This document shows, piece after piece, positions 24,176-32,654 of a DNA stretch of 45,255 nucleotides (position 1 is its first letter; each line of letters opens with the position of its first letter). Below the pieces are notes generated by a model. That model had not been told where the DNA came from. It worked only from the letters and a program-made list of their open reading frames with translations, and did no database searches. The stretch lies in assembly GCF_011008945.1 (NCBI RefSeq), contig NZ_WYCT01000014.1, positions 1 to 45,255 of the forward strand. The letters are read 5' to 3'. Both the position numbers and the translations under genes were made by a program. This DNA is from Streptomyces harenosi. Lineage in GTDB: Bacteria; Actinomycetota; Actinomycetes; Streptomycetales; Streptomycetaceae.

Positions 24176-24237
24176 CCCGGCGGGGGCTCCCGGCGGGGGC
24201 TCCCGGCGGGGTTCACCGCCGGGGGTCCCGGAGGGGG
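24176..24237. repeat. G-run tandem repeat, possible G-quadruplex
   Basis: Three 13-base units beginning CCCGGCGGGG (24176, 24189 and a diverged third at 24202). Five runs of four or five G's lie at 24182, 24195, 24208, 24221 and 24233, separated by 7-9 bases. An 8-bp hairpin (24202-24209 with 24216-24223) overlaps them. The rest of the 24078-24460 gap is GC-rich and degenerate, with no gene seen. Confidence 0.6.
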
Positions 24238-24460
24238 TTCCCCGCCGGGGGACCGCAAGGCTTCTCCGGTGGGGTACCAGGAGGGATTCCCCGCCGGGTC
24301 CCGTCCGCCGGGCCCTCCCGTCCCGGTTCCCCCTCCGGGGCGTCCTGTGCGCTCTGTCCCGTCGGGGTCTCCTGTGTCGGCCTTCCCCGTCCCGGCCTTC
24401 GTGCCGGCCTTTCCGGCGGGTGTCACCCGGCCGGACCCGTGCCCCCGGCGGTGCGCGCCC

Positions 24461-25351
24461 TCAGGGCGAGGGCTTCTCCCCGAAGCTCGCGAAGTAGGCC
24501 GCGGCCATGTCCTCGTCGCCGTGCCCCCGTGCGGCGGCGCGGGCGAGCCGCCGCGCGCTCGCGTCCGCCACGTCGAGCCGGACGCCGTGCCGCTCACCGG
24601 CCTCGACGATGAGCCGGGCGTCCTTCTCGGCGGTGGTGACCGCGAACTGGGGCGGGGACAGCCGGTCCTCGAGGACGAGCGCGGCCTTGGCCCTCAGGTA
24701 GCCCATGTCGAGCGGGCCGCCGGCGATGGCGTCGAAGAAGAGGGACGGGTCCACGTCCAGGGCCCCGGCGAGGGCCAGCACCTCGCCGGCCGCGCTGGTG
24801 GCGGCGATGACCCAGCTGTTGGCCACCAGCTTCAGCCGGGTGGCGCTCCCGGCCGCCCCGTCCTCGCCGGTCCACACGGTCCGGGAGCCCACGGCGTCGA
24901 ACACCGGCGTCACCGTGGCCCGCGCCCCGGCCGGGCCGGCGGCCAGGACGAGGAGCCGGCCGGCCTCGGCGGGCTCGCGGGTGCCGAGGACGGGGGCGTC
25001 GTAGAAGACGAGGCCGTGCTCGCCGGCGAAGGCGGCCAGGCCGGTGACGGCCTCGAGGCCGGCGGTGGTCGACTGCATCCACACGGCGCCGGGGCGCAGG
25101 CCGGGCGCGGCCCGGCGCATGACCTCCAGGGCGGCCGGGCCGTCGTACAGCATGGTCAGGACCACGTCCGCGCCCTCCACCGCCTCGGCGGGGGTACCGG
25201 CGATGTGCGCGCCCTCGGCGGCCAGCGGTTCGGCCTTGGCCGGGCTCCGGTTCCAGGCGCGGACGGTGTGCCCGGCGCGGGCGATGTTGCGGGCCATCGC
25301 GGCGCCCATGATGCCGGTGCCCAGGACGCTCACGGTGAGCTTGTCGGTCAT
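24461..25351 (-). CDS. NAD(P)-binding beta-hydroxyacid dehydrogenase family protein
   Basis: A 296-residue protein of the 3-hydroxyisobutyrate dehydrogenase/tartronate semialdehyde reductase family. The N-terminal GTGIMGAAMARNIARAG dinucleotide loop is intact, and the catalytic Lys appears in RLKLVANSW. The usual substrate loop DAPVSGG reads DAPVLGTREPAEAG, so the acid it handles is likely different; imine reductases also diverge at this loop. The ATG at 25351 has only a weak site (GGGGAC). It lies 116 bp downstream of the PARG-like gene on the same strand. Coupled function is possible but unproven. Confidence 0.9.
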   Translation of the reverse strand: MTDKLTVSVLGTGIMGAAMARNIARAGHTVRAWNRSPAKAEPLAAEGAHIAGTPAEAVEGADVVLTMLYDGPAALEVMRRAAPGLRPGAVWMQSTTAGLEAVTGLAAFAGEHGLVFYDAPVLGTREPAEAGRLLVLAAGPAGARATVTPVFDAVGSRTVWTGEDGAAGSATRLKLVANSWVIAATSAAGEVLALAGALDVDPSLFFDAIAGGPLDMGYLRAKAALVLEDRLSPPQFAVTTAEKDARLIVEAGERHGVRLDVADASARRLARAAARGHGDEDMAAAYFASFGEKPSP

Positions 25352-25467
25352 GGCGGTCGGTCCCCTGTCGTGGTGCGGTGATCAGCCGGGGACCAGCCTG
25401 CCACCACCGGCGGGCGGCATCGCCCCGGCCCTCCCGCGACACCGGGGGCCGTCCGGCGCGCGGCCCG

Positions 25468-26331
25468 CTACCCGGCCGCCGCCCGCACGTCACCGCCGTC
25501 CGCCTCGGCGGCTGACGGCCCCTGGGCGAATGCCCGTGCGAACGCCGCGCGGACGACGCTCCCCGGCGTGCGGTCCAGGACGCCGAAGACGACGTGGGCG
25601 AAGGTGGAGGCGAACCGGCCGCCGGGTGCGAGCAGCGCCCGGAACGCTTCGGCCACCTGCGCCGGATCGTTCTGGAACACCCCGCAGCCCCACGCCCCGA
25701 GGACCAGGCGCCGGTAGCCGTGCGCGGCGGCCGTCTCCAGGACCCGCTCGGCGCGTGCGGCGAGCACCCCCGGCAGCTCGGCCGCGCGGTCCGGCGCCGT
25801 CCGCAGCACCACGCCCGCGTTGGGCGCCGCGGCGGTGAGGAATCCGACGGTGTACGGCTCGTCCAGCAGGCGGCCCCGGTCGTCCCGGAAGACGGGTACG
25901 GCGGGGCTGTGGATGACGCGGTCGCTGTAGAACGGGTCGCGGTGGGCGCGGTGGTGGTCGTAGAAGGCGGGGGCCCGCAGCAGGCACGTGTACAGCGCGG
26001 AGGCCCGGCACAGGGCCTCCTCCTGGGCCTGGGCCCCGTTGAGATGGCCGCCGCCGGGATTGCGGGCGGAGGCGAAGTTCAGCACGGCCGTCCGGTCCCC
26101 GAGGCGCCGGGCGGCCTCCAGGCTGCTCTCGGCCGTGACCTCGACGACGGTCGTGACCGGGGGCACGGCCGGGAGCGGGGCGACGGGCCCGGGTCCGAAC
26201 ACCCGGGTGCCGGCGTGGGCCGCCTCGACCGCCGCCGCGATCGTCACCGTGTGCCCGCCGGGCGCGTGGTAGCGGCCGGCCACCACGATCTGTTCCGTCT
26301 GCTGGGCGATGCCGCGCAGGCGCGCGCTCAT
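25468..26331 (-). CDS. Bacterial-type poly(ADP-ribose) glycohydrolase homologue (TIGR02452/DUF2263)
   Basis: A 287-residue macrodomain-type protein with the PARG signature: GGG (93-95), seven residues, QEE (103-105) inside NFASARNPGGGHLNGAQAQ. The catalytic pair is the adjacent glutamates. Bacterial relatives such as that of Thermomonospora hydrolyse the ribose-ribose bonds of poly(ADP-ribose). Streptomycetes lack a textbook PARP system in most strains, so its natural substrate, whether ADP-ribosylated protein or nucleic acid or a free nucleotide, is open. LGAWGCGVFQNDPAQVAEAF is a second conserved block. The start at 26331 has a weak GGTGG site. It is divergent from the ergothioneine operon. 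Confidence 0.9.
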   Translation of the reverse strand: MSARLRGIAQQTEQIVVAGRYHAPGGHTVTIAAAVEAAHAGTRVFGPGPVAPLPAVPPVTTVVEVTAESSLEAARRLGDRTAVLNFASARNPGGGHLNGAQAQEEALCRASALYTCLLRAPAFYDHHRAHRDPFYSDRVIHSPAVPVFRDDRGRLLDEPYTVGFLTAAAPNAGVVLRTAPDRAAELPGVLAARAERVLETAAAHGYRRLVLGAWGCGVFQNDPAQVAEAFRALLAPGGRFASTFAHVVFGVLDRTPGSVVRAAFARAFAQGPSAAEADGGDVRAAAG

Positions 26332-26651
26332 GGCGCCACCCCCGTACGCGCCACCGCCACGCGCCGCGCGGCCTCCCCCATCGTGCTCACCTACGCATCC
26401 TGAGCGATGCTGGTCCTGCGGCGCAACGGGGTTTCCCCGTCCCGGAACGCTCCCCGAAGGCGCCCGCGACGGTCTTGGAGAAGTCCCGGAGAATCACCGG
26501 GAACGGCCCGGCTCCCGGAAGGGCCGGGCGGAACGTCCCGGTACGCACCCTTGTGCCGAGCCGCGCGAGGGTCTTGGGTGGGACGAGTGACTCCGGCCCG
26601 GACCGCCGGTCCGGAGCCGATGACATGGTGGCATCTCAGGAGGATCCCGAC
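26332..26651. other. Intergenic region upstream of egtA
   Basis: Contains a 7-bp hairpin (GCCCGGC with GCCGGGC, about 26508-26530) and the AGGAGG ribosome binding site of egtA at 26638-26643. A GGAAC-N18-GTG string at 26530-26555 only partly resembles sigma-R and is not called. No gene is seen. The shared promoter region with the PARG-like gene must lie here. Confidence 0.4.
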
Positions 26652-27965
26652 ATGTCCGAACCGGTCGGCACCCCGGTCGGTGGCTGTACGGAGCCACCCG
26701 CCGCCGTCGGCGAAGCGGAGGCCGAGGCCCTGGTCCGCGGCATCTGCTTCAAGACCGGCCCGCCGCGGCGCCTCGGCGTCGAAGTGGAATGGCTCGTCCA
26801 CGAGCTGCGCGCCCCGCGGCTCCCCGTGGCACCCGAACGACTCGAAGCGGCCTACGCCGCACTGCGGACCGTACCCCTGCGGTCGGCACTCACCGTCGAA
26901 CCCGGCGGGCAGTTGGAGCTGAGCTCGCCGCCCGCCGCCTCCCTGACGGAGTGCGTCGGCACCGTCTCCGCCGACCTCGACACCGTCCGCGCGGTTCTGC
27001 GCGAGGACGGCCTGTGCCTGGTCGGCATGGGCCACGACCCCTGGCACCCGCCCCGCCGGTTCCTGCGCCGGCCGCGCTACGACGCGATGGAGGCGTGCCT
27101 GGACCGCACCGGGCCGGCCGGCCGCGCCATGATGTGCACCTCGGCCTCGGTGCAGGTGTGCGTGGACGCCGGGTACGAGGAGCCGGGGGTCCTCGGCCAT
27201 GTGCGGCGCTGGTGGCTGGCCCACCGGCTGGGCCCGGTCCTGGTGGCCGCGTTCGCCAACTCGCCGCTGGCGCGCGGGCGGCCCACCGGCTGGCGGTCCA
27301 CCCGGCAGCTCCACTGGGCGCGGATCGGCGCCGGCCGGGCCGGCGGCCCCGAACTGGACGCCGACCCGCGCGGCGCCTGGGCCCGGCATGTGCTGGACGC
27401 GCCGGTGATGTGCGTCCGGCGGGACGGCGGCCCGTGGGACGTCCCCGAAGGACTCACCTTCCGGGAGTGGACCCGGTCGCACCGGCCGAGACCGCCGACC
27501 CGGGACGACCTCGGCTACCACCTCACCACGCTGTTCCCGCCGGTGCGGCCGCGCGGCCATCTGGAGCTGCGCATGATCGACGCGCAGCCCGGCGACGACG
27601 GGTGGCGGGTGCCGCTGGCCGTGACGGCGGCGCTGTTCGACGACCCGGAGGCGTCCGAGACCGCCTACCGGGCGGTGAAGCCGCTCGCCGAGCGCGCCCT
27701 GGGCCGGCCCGCCCCGCACAATCCGCTCTGGCGCGACGCGGCCCGGCACGGGCTCGCCGATCCCGAGCTGCGCGAGGCGGCCGTCCTGTGCTTCACGGCG
27801 GCGCTCGCGGCGCTGCCCCGCCTCGGCGCCACCACCGAGATCACCGACGCCGTCACGGCGTACCTGGACCGCTACGTCACCCGGGGCCGCTGCCCCGCCG
27901 ACGAGTTGCTGGACGGGCCGGACGGCACCGGCCGCCGCCCGCACGGGAAGGACGTCCGCACATGA
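26652..27965 (+). CDS. egtA: Ergothioneine biosynthesis glutamate-cysteine ligase EgtA
   Basis: A 437-residue GCS2-family ligase that makes gamma-glutamylcysteine, the sulfur donor for ergothioneine, from glutamate, cysteine and ATP. Family segments include LGVEVEWLVHEL (metal-binding Glu), LTVEPGGQLELSSPP and GHLELRMIDAQPGDDG. The ATG at 26652 is set by AGGAGG 8 bases ahead; the longer frame would read through the regulatory region. It is first in a tight four-gene operon: the stop overlaps the egtB start by four bases (ATGA). Streptomycetes use the same gamma-glutamylcysteine route described in mycobacteria. Confidence 0.95.
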   Translation: MSEPVGTPVGGCTEPPAAVGEAEAEALVRGICFKTGPPRRLGVEVEWLVHELRAPRLPVAPERLEAAYAALRTVPLRSALTVEPGGQLELSSPPAASLTECVGTVSADLDTVRAVLREDGLCLVGMGHDPWHPPRRFLRRPRYDAMEACLDRTGPAGRAMMCTSASVQVCVDAGYEEPGVLGHVRRWWLAHRLGPVLVAAFANSPLARGRPTGWRSTRQLHWARIGAGRAGGPELDADPRGAWARHVLDAPVMCVRRDGGPWDVPEGLTFREWTRSHRPRPPTRDDLGYHLTTLFPPVRPRGHLELRMIDAQPGDDGWRVPLAVTAALFDDPEASETAYRAVKPLAERALGRPAPHNPLWRDAARHGLADPELREAAVLCFTAALAALPRLGATTEITDAVTAYLDRYVTRGRCPADELLDGPDGTGRRPHGKDVRT

Positions 27966-29281
27966 ACGACCCCGCCCTCGGTACCGAAGCCCTCCGCGAG
28001 CGCGCGCTGGCCACACTGGTCACCGCGCGGGACCGCACCACGCTGCTGACCGGCTGCGTGGACGACCCGGACCTGACCGCCCAGCACTCGCCGCTGATGT
28101 CGCCGCTGGTGTGGGACCTGGCGCACATCGGCAACCAGGAGGAGCAGTGGCTGCTGCGGGCCGTCGCCGGCCAGGAGGCGCTGCGGCCCGAGATCGACAG
28201 CCTGTACGACGCCTTCGAGCATCCCCGGGCCGAGCGCCCGAAGCTGCCGCTGCTGCCGCCCGCCGAGGCCCGGCGGTACGCGGCCGAGGTGCGCGCCCGG
28301 GCCCTGGACGTGCTGGAGCACGCCGTCTTCGACGCCTCGCGGCTGACCCGGTCCGGGTTCGCCTTCGGGATGATCGCGCAGCACGAACAGCAGCACGACG
28401 AGACGATGCTGATCACCCATCAGCTCCGCAAGGGGCCGCAGGCCCTCACCGCTCCGGACCCCCGCCCGGCGCCGCCGTTCACCGGGCCGGCCGAGGTCCT
28501 CGTCCCCGGCGGCCCGTTCACCATGGGCACCTCCACCGAGCCGTGGGCGCTGGACAACGAGCGCCCCGCGCACCGGCGGGAGGTGCCGCCCTTCTGGATC
28601 GACACCACGCCGGTGACGAACGCCGCGTACCAGGCGTTCATCGCGGACGGCGGCTACGACGACCCGCGCTGGTGGCAGCCGGAGGGCTGGGACCACATAC
28701 GGCGCCACTCGGTCCGCGCGCCGCTGTTCTGGCACCGCGAGGGCGGGCAGTGGCTGCGGCGGCGCTTCGGCGTCACCGAGGTGGTGCCGCCCGACGAGCC
28801 GGTGATGCACGTGTGCTGGTACGAGGCCGACGCCTACGCCCGCTGGGCCGGGCGGCGGCTGCCCACCGAGGCCGAGTGGGAGAAGGCCGCGCGCCACGAC
28901 CCGGCCGGCGACCGCTCCACGCGCTACCCGTGGGGGGACGCCGATCCGGGCCCCGACCACGCCAACCTGGGCCAGCGGCACCTGCGGCCGGCGCCCGCCG
29001 GGAGCTACCCGGCCGGGCAGTCGCCGCTGGGCGTACGCCAGTTGATCGGGGACGTGTGGGAGTGGACGGCGAGCGACTTCCTGCCCTACCCCGGTTTCCG
29101 GGCGTACCCGTACAGGGAGTACTCGCAGGTGTTCTTCGGGCCCGAGTACAAGGTGCTGCGCGGCGGCTCGTTCGCCGTGGACCCGGTGGCCTGCCGGGGC
29201 ACCTTCCGCAACTGGGACTACCCGGTCCGGCGGCAGATCTTCTCGGGCTTTCGCACCGCGCGCTCCCAGGAGGCCGACTGA
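27962..29281 (+). CDS. egtB: Ergothioneine sulfoxide synthase EgtB
   Basis: A 439-residue non-heme iron enzyme that joins gamma-glutamylcysteine to hercynine with oxygen. The N-terminal DinB-like helical bundle supplies the iron ligands: His55 in DLAHIGNQEEQW and His141/His145 in AQHEQQHDETM. The C-terminal formylglycine-generating-enzyme-like domain has GGPFTMGTS, RLPTEAEWEKAAR and GGSFAVDPVACRGTFRNW. Length is normal. Its ATG overlaps egtA's TGA, and its own TGA overlaps the egtC ATG by one base, indicating translational coupling. Confidence 0.96.
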   Translation: MNDPALGTEALRERALATLVTARDRTTLLTGCVDDPDLTAQHSPLMSPLVWDLAHIGNQEEQWLLRAVAGQEALRPEIDSLYDAFEHPRAERPKLPLLPPAEARRYAAEVRARALDVLEHAVFDASRLTRSGFAFGMIAQHEQQHDETMLITHQLRKGPQALTAPDPRPAPPFTGPAEVLVPGGPFTMGTSTEPWALDNERPAHRREVPPFWIDTTPVTNAAYQAFIADGGYDDPRWWQPEGWDHIRRHSVRAPLFWHREGGQWLRRRFGVTEVVPPDEPVMHVCWYEADAYARWAGRRLPTEAEWEKAARHDPAGDRSTRYPWGDADPGPDHANLGQRHLRPAPAGSYPAGQSPLGVRQLIGDVWEWTASDFLPYPGFRAYPYREYSQVFFGPEYKVLRGGSFAVDPVACRGTFRNWDYPVRRQIFSGFRTARSQEAD

Positions 29282-30144
29282 TGTGCCGTCACCTCGCCTA
29301 TGTCGGGCCCGCCGAGCCGCTGGGCGGGCTGCTGGTGGAGCCGCCGCACGGGCTGTACCGCCAGTCGTGGGCACCGCGACGGCAGCGGTACGGAACGGTC
29401 AACGCCGACGGCTTCGGGGTCGGCTGGTACGCCGAGGGGGACCCGGTGCCGGCGCGCTACCGCCGGGCCGGGCCGATCTGGGCGGACCAGTCCTTCGCCG
29501 ACCTGGCCCGGGTGGTGCGGACGACGGCGCTGCTCGGGGCGGTGCGGGACGCGACCCTGTCGGGCGCCGACGCGGAGGCCGCGGCCGCGCCGTTCGCCGC
29601 GGGCCCCTGGCTGTTCAGCCACAACGGGGCCGTGGCGGGCTGGCCGGACTCGCTGGCCCCGCTCGCCGCTCGCCTGCCGCCCGGGGAGCTGCTGGCGCTG
29701 GAGGCCCGCAACGACTCCGCGTTGGTGTGGGCCCTGGTCCTCGACCGGTTGCGCGGCGGCTGCCCGGAGGCCCGGGCGCTGGCCGGCACGGTCGCCCGGG
29801 TCGCCGCGGCGGCCCCCGCCTCCCGGCTGAACCTGCTGCTCACCAACGGTGACGTTGTCGCCGCCACCGCCTGGGGCGACACCCTCTGGTACCTGTCCCG
29901 GCCCGGCGGCGGCACCGTCGTGGCCTCCGAGCCCTACGACGACGACCCGGACTGGCGGGAAGTCCCCGACCGCACCCTGCTGTGGGCCGACCGCGCGGAC
30001 GTCCGGCTCACCCCGCTGACCGGCCCGGCGCCCGGCGGGCCACCCGAAGCCCCGGGCCGCGGCGAGCCGGCCACCACCCCGGCACCGGCCCCCGCTCCGG
30101 CCCCGGCACCCGCACCCGTACCCGCGAAGGAGTCCCGTACGTGA
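29281..30144 (+). CDS. egtC: Gamma-glutamyl-hercynylcysteine sulfoxide hydrolase EgtC
   Basis: A 287-residue class II glutamine amidotransferase-like Ntn hydrolase. It starts MCRHLAYVG, so removal of Met exposes the catalytic N-terminal Cys; NADGFGVGWY and WLFSHNGAVAGW are the other family blocks. It removes glutamate to leave hercynylcysteine sulfoxide. The C-terminal 40 residues are a Pro/Ala tail of alternating AP pairs, absent in many EgtC proteins and probably a flexible linker. The stop overlaps the egtD start by four bases (GTGA). Confidence 0.95.
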   Translation: MCRHLAYVGPAEPLGGLLVEPPHGLYRQSWAPRRQRYGTVNADGFGVGWYAEGDPVPARYRRAGPIWADQSFADLARVVRTTALLGAVRDATLSGADAEAAAAPFAAGPWLFSHNGAVAGWPDSLAPLAARLPPGELLALEARNDSALVWALVLDRLRGGCPEARALAGTVARVAAAAPASRLNLLLTNGDVVAATAWGDTLWYLSRPGGGTVVASEPYDDDPDWREVPDRTLLWADRADVRLTPLTGPAPGGPPEAPGRGEPATTPAPAPAPAPAPAPVPAKESRT

Positions 30145-31103
30145 GCCCGTTCCGCCTCTCCCGCACGCTGCCCGGGGACGCCATGGAGGCCGCCTTGCGC
30201 GCCGACGTCCTGGAGGGCCTGACCGGCACGCCGAAGACACTTCCGCCCAAGTGGTTCTACGACGCGCGCGGCAGCGAGCTGTTCGAGCGGATCACCGAGC
30301 TGCCGGAGTACTACCCGACGCGGGCCGAGCGCGAGATCCTCGCCGACCGGGCCGGGGAGATCGCCGCGGCGGCCGGCGCCCGCACCCTGGTGGAGCTGGG
30401 CTCCGGGTCCTCCGAGAAGACCCGCTATCTGCTGGACGCCCTGACCGGTCTGCGCGCCTATGTCCCGGTCGACGTCAGCGAGAGCGCGCTGACCCTGGCC
30501 GGGCGGGCGCTCGCCGCCGAGCGGCCGGAGCTTCGGGTGCACGCGCTGATCGCCGACTTCACCGCCGGGCTGACGCTGCCGGACACCCCGGGGCCGCGGC
30601 TGCTGGTGTTCCTCGGCGGCACGATCGGCAACCTGCTGCCCGCCGAACGCGCCGCCTTCCTGTCCTCCGTGCGCGCCCTGCTCTCCCCGGGCGACGCGCT
30701 GCTGCTGGGGACGGATCTGGTCAAGGACGAGGAGGTGCTGGTCCGGGCGTACGACGACGCGGCGGGGGTGACGGCCGCGTTCAACAAGAACGTCCTCACG
30801 GTCATCAACAGGGAACTGGGCGCCGACTTCGATCCGGCCGCCTTCGACCACGTGGCGCTGTGGGACGCGAGGCGGGAGTGGATCGAGATGCGGCTGCGCT
30901 CCCGTACCGCGCAGACGGTGAAGGTGCCGGCGCTCGGCCTGGCCGTGGACTTCGCCGCGGGCGAGGAGCTGCGCACGGAGGTGTCCGCCAAGTTCCGCGA
31001 GGCGGGCGTGCGGGGCGAACTGTCCGCGGCGGGCCTGGAACCGGCCCGCTGGTGGACGGACGGCGCGGGCCGGTTCGCGCTGTCGCTGAGCGTGGCGCGC
31101 TGA
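30141..31103 (+). CDS. egtD: L-histidine N-alpha-trimethyltransferase EgtD
   Basis: A 320-residue SAM-dependent enzyme that trimethylates histidine to hercynine, the first committed step. The SAM loop is LVELGSGSSEKTRYLL (83-98), and Tyr57/58 in ELPEYYPTRAE and Asn164 in GGTIGNLLP are the histidine-binding positions known from mycobacterial EgtD. The GTG start overlaps egtC. The operon ends here, and an EgtE-type PLP lyase is not in the window. The next gene converges after 25 bp. Confidence 0.96.
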   Translation: MSPFRLSRTLPGDAMEAALRADVLEGLTGTPKTLPPKWFYDARGSELFERITELPEYYPTRAEREILADRAGEIAAAAGARTLVELGSGSSEKTRYLLDALTGLRAYVPVDVSESALTLAGRALAAERPELRVHALIADFTAGLTLPDTPGPRLLVFLGGTIGNLLPAERAAFLSSVRALLSPGDALLLGTDLVKDEEVLVRAYDDAAGVTAAFNKNVLTVINRELGADFDPAAFDHVALWDARREWIEMRLRSRTAQTVKVPALGLAVDFAAGEELRTEVSAKFREAGVRGELSAAGLEPARWWTDGAGRFALSLSVAR

Positions 31104-31128
31104 CGCGGCCGGGCCGCCGCCGGGGTCG

Positions 31129-32391
31129 CTACAGGCCGGGGTCCAGGAGTTCGGTGATGCGGCGGGAGGCCCGGCGGGCCTCCGTCTCCGGGTCGGCGCC
31201 GGTCAGCACCTTCGTCATGTACTCCTTGATCGGGTTGTCCGCCTCGACCGCGCCCCACCCGGGCGTGGTCGGGGTGGCCCGGCCCTGCGCGGCCCCGGCC
31301 GCCATCGCCTCGACGCCCTCCCCGCCCGCGACGGCCCGGGCGAGCGACTTCTTGTTCGGCACGTAGTTCATGGTGCGGGCCAGATCGGTGTTCCACCGGG
31401 TGCCCGTGAGCGCCTCCACCACGGCGACCGCGCCGTCCCGCTCGTCGGTGTTGCGCGGCACGACCAGGTCGGAGCCGCCGGTGAAGACCGCCCCGGGCTT
31501 GCCCGCGGTCTTGCCGGGCACCGGGAAGAAGCCGAGCTCGCCCTCCAGGTCCGGGTTCTCCCGCACGATGGCGTGGGCCAGGCCCGGCACGGCGACGATC
31601 TGCGCGACCTGCCCCCGGGCGAACACACGGGCCTGCGGCGGGTGTTCCTCGTCGGCGTCGGCCGGGCCGTCCCCGAGCGCCTGGAGCCTGCGGTAGAAGT
31701 CCATCCCCCGCAGCGCGGCCGGGGTGTCCAGCGCGCCCTCCCAGACACCGCCGCCGCGCTGCCGGGCCAGGTCGCCGCCCTCGTCCCAGATGAAGCCGGC
31801 GAGGGTGTACCAGTCCTGTCCGGCCAGGTAGATGCCCTGGTTGCCGCCCGAGTCGAGCCGTTCGGTGACGGTGAGCCACTCGTCGCGGGTGCGGGGCGGG
31901 GCGGTGATGCCGGCCTGCGCGAACAGGTCCTTGCGGTAGATGACCACGCGGTTGGCCGCGTACCAGGGGATGCCGTACTGCTGGGACATCCACATGCCCG
32001 GTTCGGCCAGGCCCGGCAGCCAGTCCCGGATGCCCCAGTCCCGCATCGCCTCCAGCGTCAGGTCGTGCAGCCGGCCGCCCTCCGCGTACTGGGTGACCTG
32101 GGTGTTGCCGACCTCGATGACGTCGGGCCCGTCCTCGCCGTCCGCCTCCAGCGCGGCCTGCACCTTCTCGCCGACGCCGGTCCACTGCTGGATGCGGATG
32201 TCAAGGTCCAGGTCGGGATGCGAGCGCTCGAAGTCCTCGGTGAACCGCCGCAGGAAGTCCTGCGAGGCGCTGTCCTTCATCAGCCACACGGTCACGGCGC
32301 GCCGCTCGGACCCGCCGTCCTGCGGCACCAGGCCGCAGCCGCTGAGCAGGGATGCCGACACGCAGGCGAGGGCGAGGAGGCGAGGTCTCAC
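31129..32391 (-). CDS. Extracellular solute-binding lipoprotein of a sugar ABC importer, orphan
   Basis: A 420-residue MalE/MsmE-like (family 1) binding protein. The lipobox LLSGC puts the lipidated Cys at residue 19, so it is anchored outside the membrane. TVWLMKDSASQDFLRRFTEDFE and the PTTPGWGAVE near the end are typical. It captures a mono- or oligosaccharide for import, but no permease genes follow: the next gene downstream is egtD in the opposite direction. Partners must be elsewhere, with a shared MsiK-type ATPase. The GTG at 32391 starts after GGGAAC. A strong promoter with an overlapping 14-bp palindrome lies 120 bp upstream (32511-32539). Confidence 0.92.
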   Translation of the reverse strand: MRPRLLALACVSASLLSGCGLVPQDGGSERRAVTVWLMKDSASQDFLRRFTEDFERSHPDLDLDIRIQQWTGVGEKVQAALEADGEDGPDVIEVGNTQVTQYAEGGRLHDLTLEAMRDWGIRDWLPGLAEPGMWMSQQYGIPWYAANRVVIYRKDLFAQAGITAPPRTRDEWLTVTERLDSGGNQGIYLAGQDWYTLAGFIWDEGGDLARQRGGGVWEGALDTPAALRGMDFYRRLQALGDGPADADEEHPPQARVFARGQVAQIVAVPGLAHAIVRENPDLEGELGFFPVPGKTAGKPGAVFTGGSDLVVPRNTDERDGAVAVVEALTGTRWNTDLARTMNYVPNKKSLARAVAGGEGVEAMAAGAAQGRATPTTPGWGAVEADNPIKEYMTKVLTGADPETEARRASRRITELLDPGL

Positions 32392-32510
32392 GAGGGTTCC
32401 CGTTCTGTCCGGCGGAGGTCCGCCCGCGGGCGGACGGGGTCCGTCCGGGCGGGCAGGCGAGAGGAGACCCGACGTGGGGGGACGAGCAGCGGCTCGTACG
32501 GGTGTGGTGG

Positions 32511-32539
32511 ATTTTGGTATGGACCAATACGGAGGTCAA
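32511..32539 (-). promoter_or_regulatory. Promoter of the solute-binding protein gene
   Basis: On the minus strand TTGACC (32539-32534), 17 bases, CAAAAT (32516-32511): five of six and four of six matches to the vegetative consensus. The start site would be near 32504, giving a 113-base leader. Confidence 0.7.
32514..32527. promoter_or_regulatory. Palindromic operator, DasR/GntR-like
   Basis: TTGGT-ATGG-ACCAA: 5-bp perfect arms, 4-base centre. It overlaps the -10 and spacer of the promoter at 32511-32539, so a bound protein should repress. It resembles the TGGTCTAGACCA (dre) site of DasR, which controls aminosugar transport genes. Confidence 0.55.
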
Positions 32540-32654
32540 GGCCCCGCGGCCGGTGAAGCCGACGTCTCGCGCTCCGCCGCGGGGTGGGGCACGGTGGAGT
32601 GACGCGCGGCACGCGCGCCCCGGCGGTCACCGCCGAGCGGAGAGGAGTACCCGC

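Noticed and set aside
26530..26555. GGAAC-N18-GTG upstream of egtA as a sigma-R promoter
   Set aside because: Both key positions differ from GGAAT and GTT, so it falls below the two good sites in the window. Ergothioneine regulation could still involve it.
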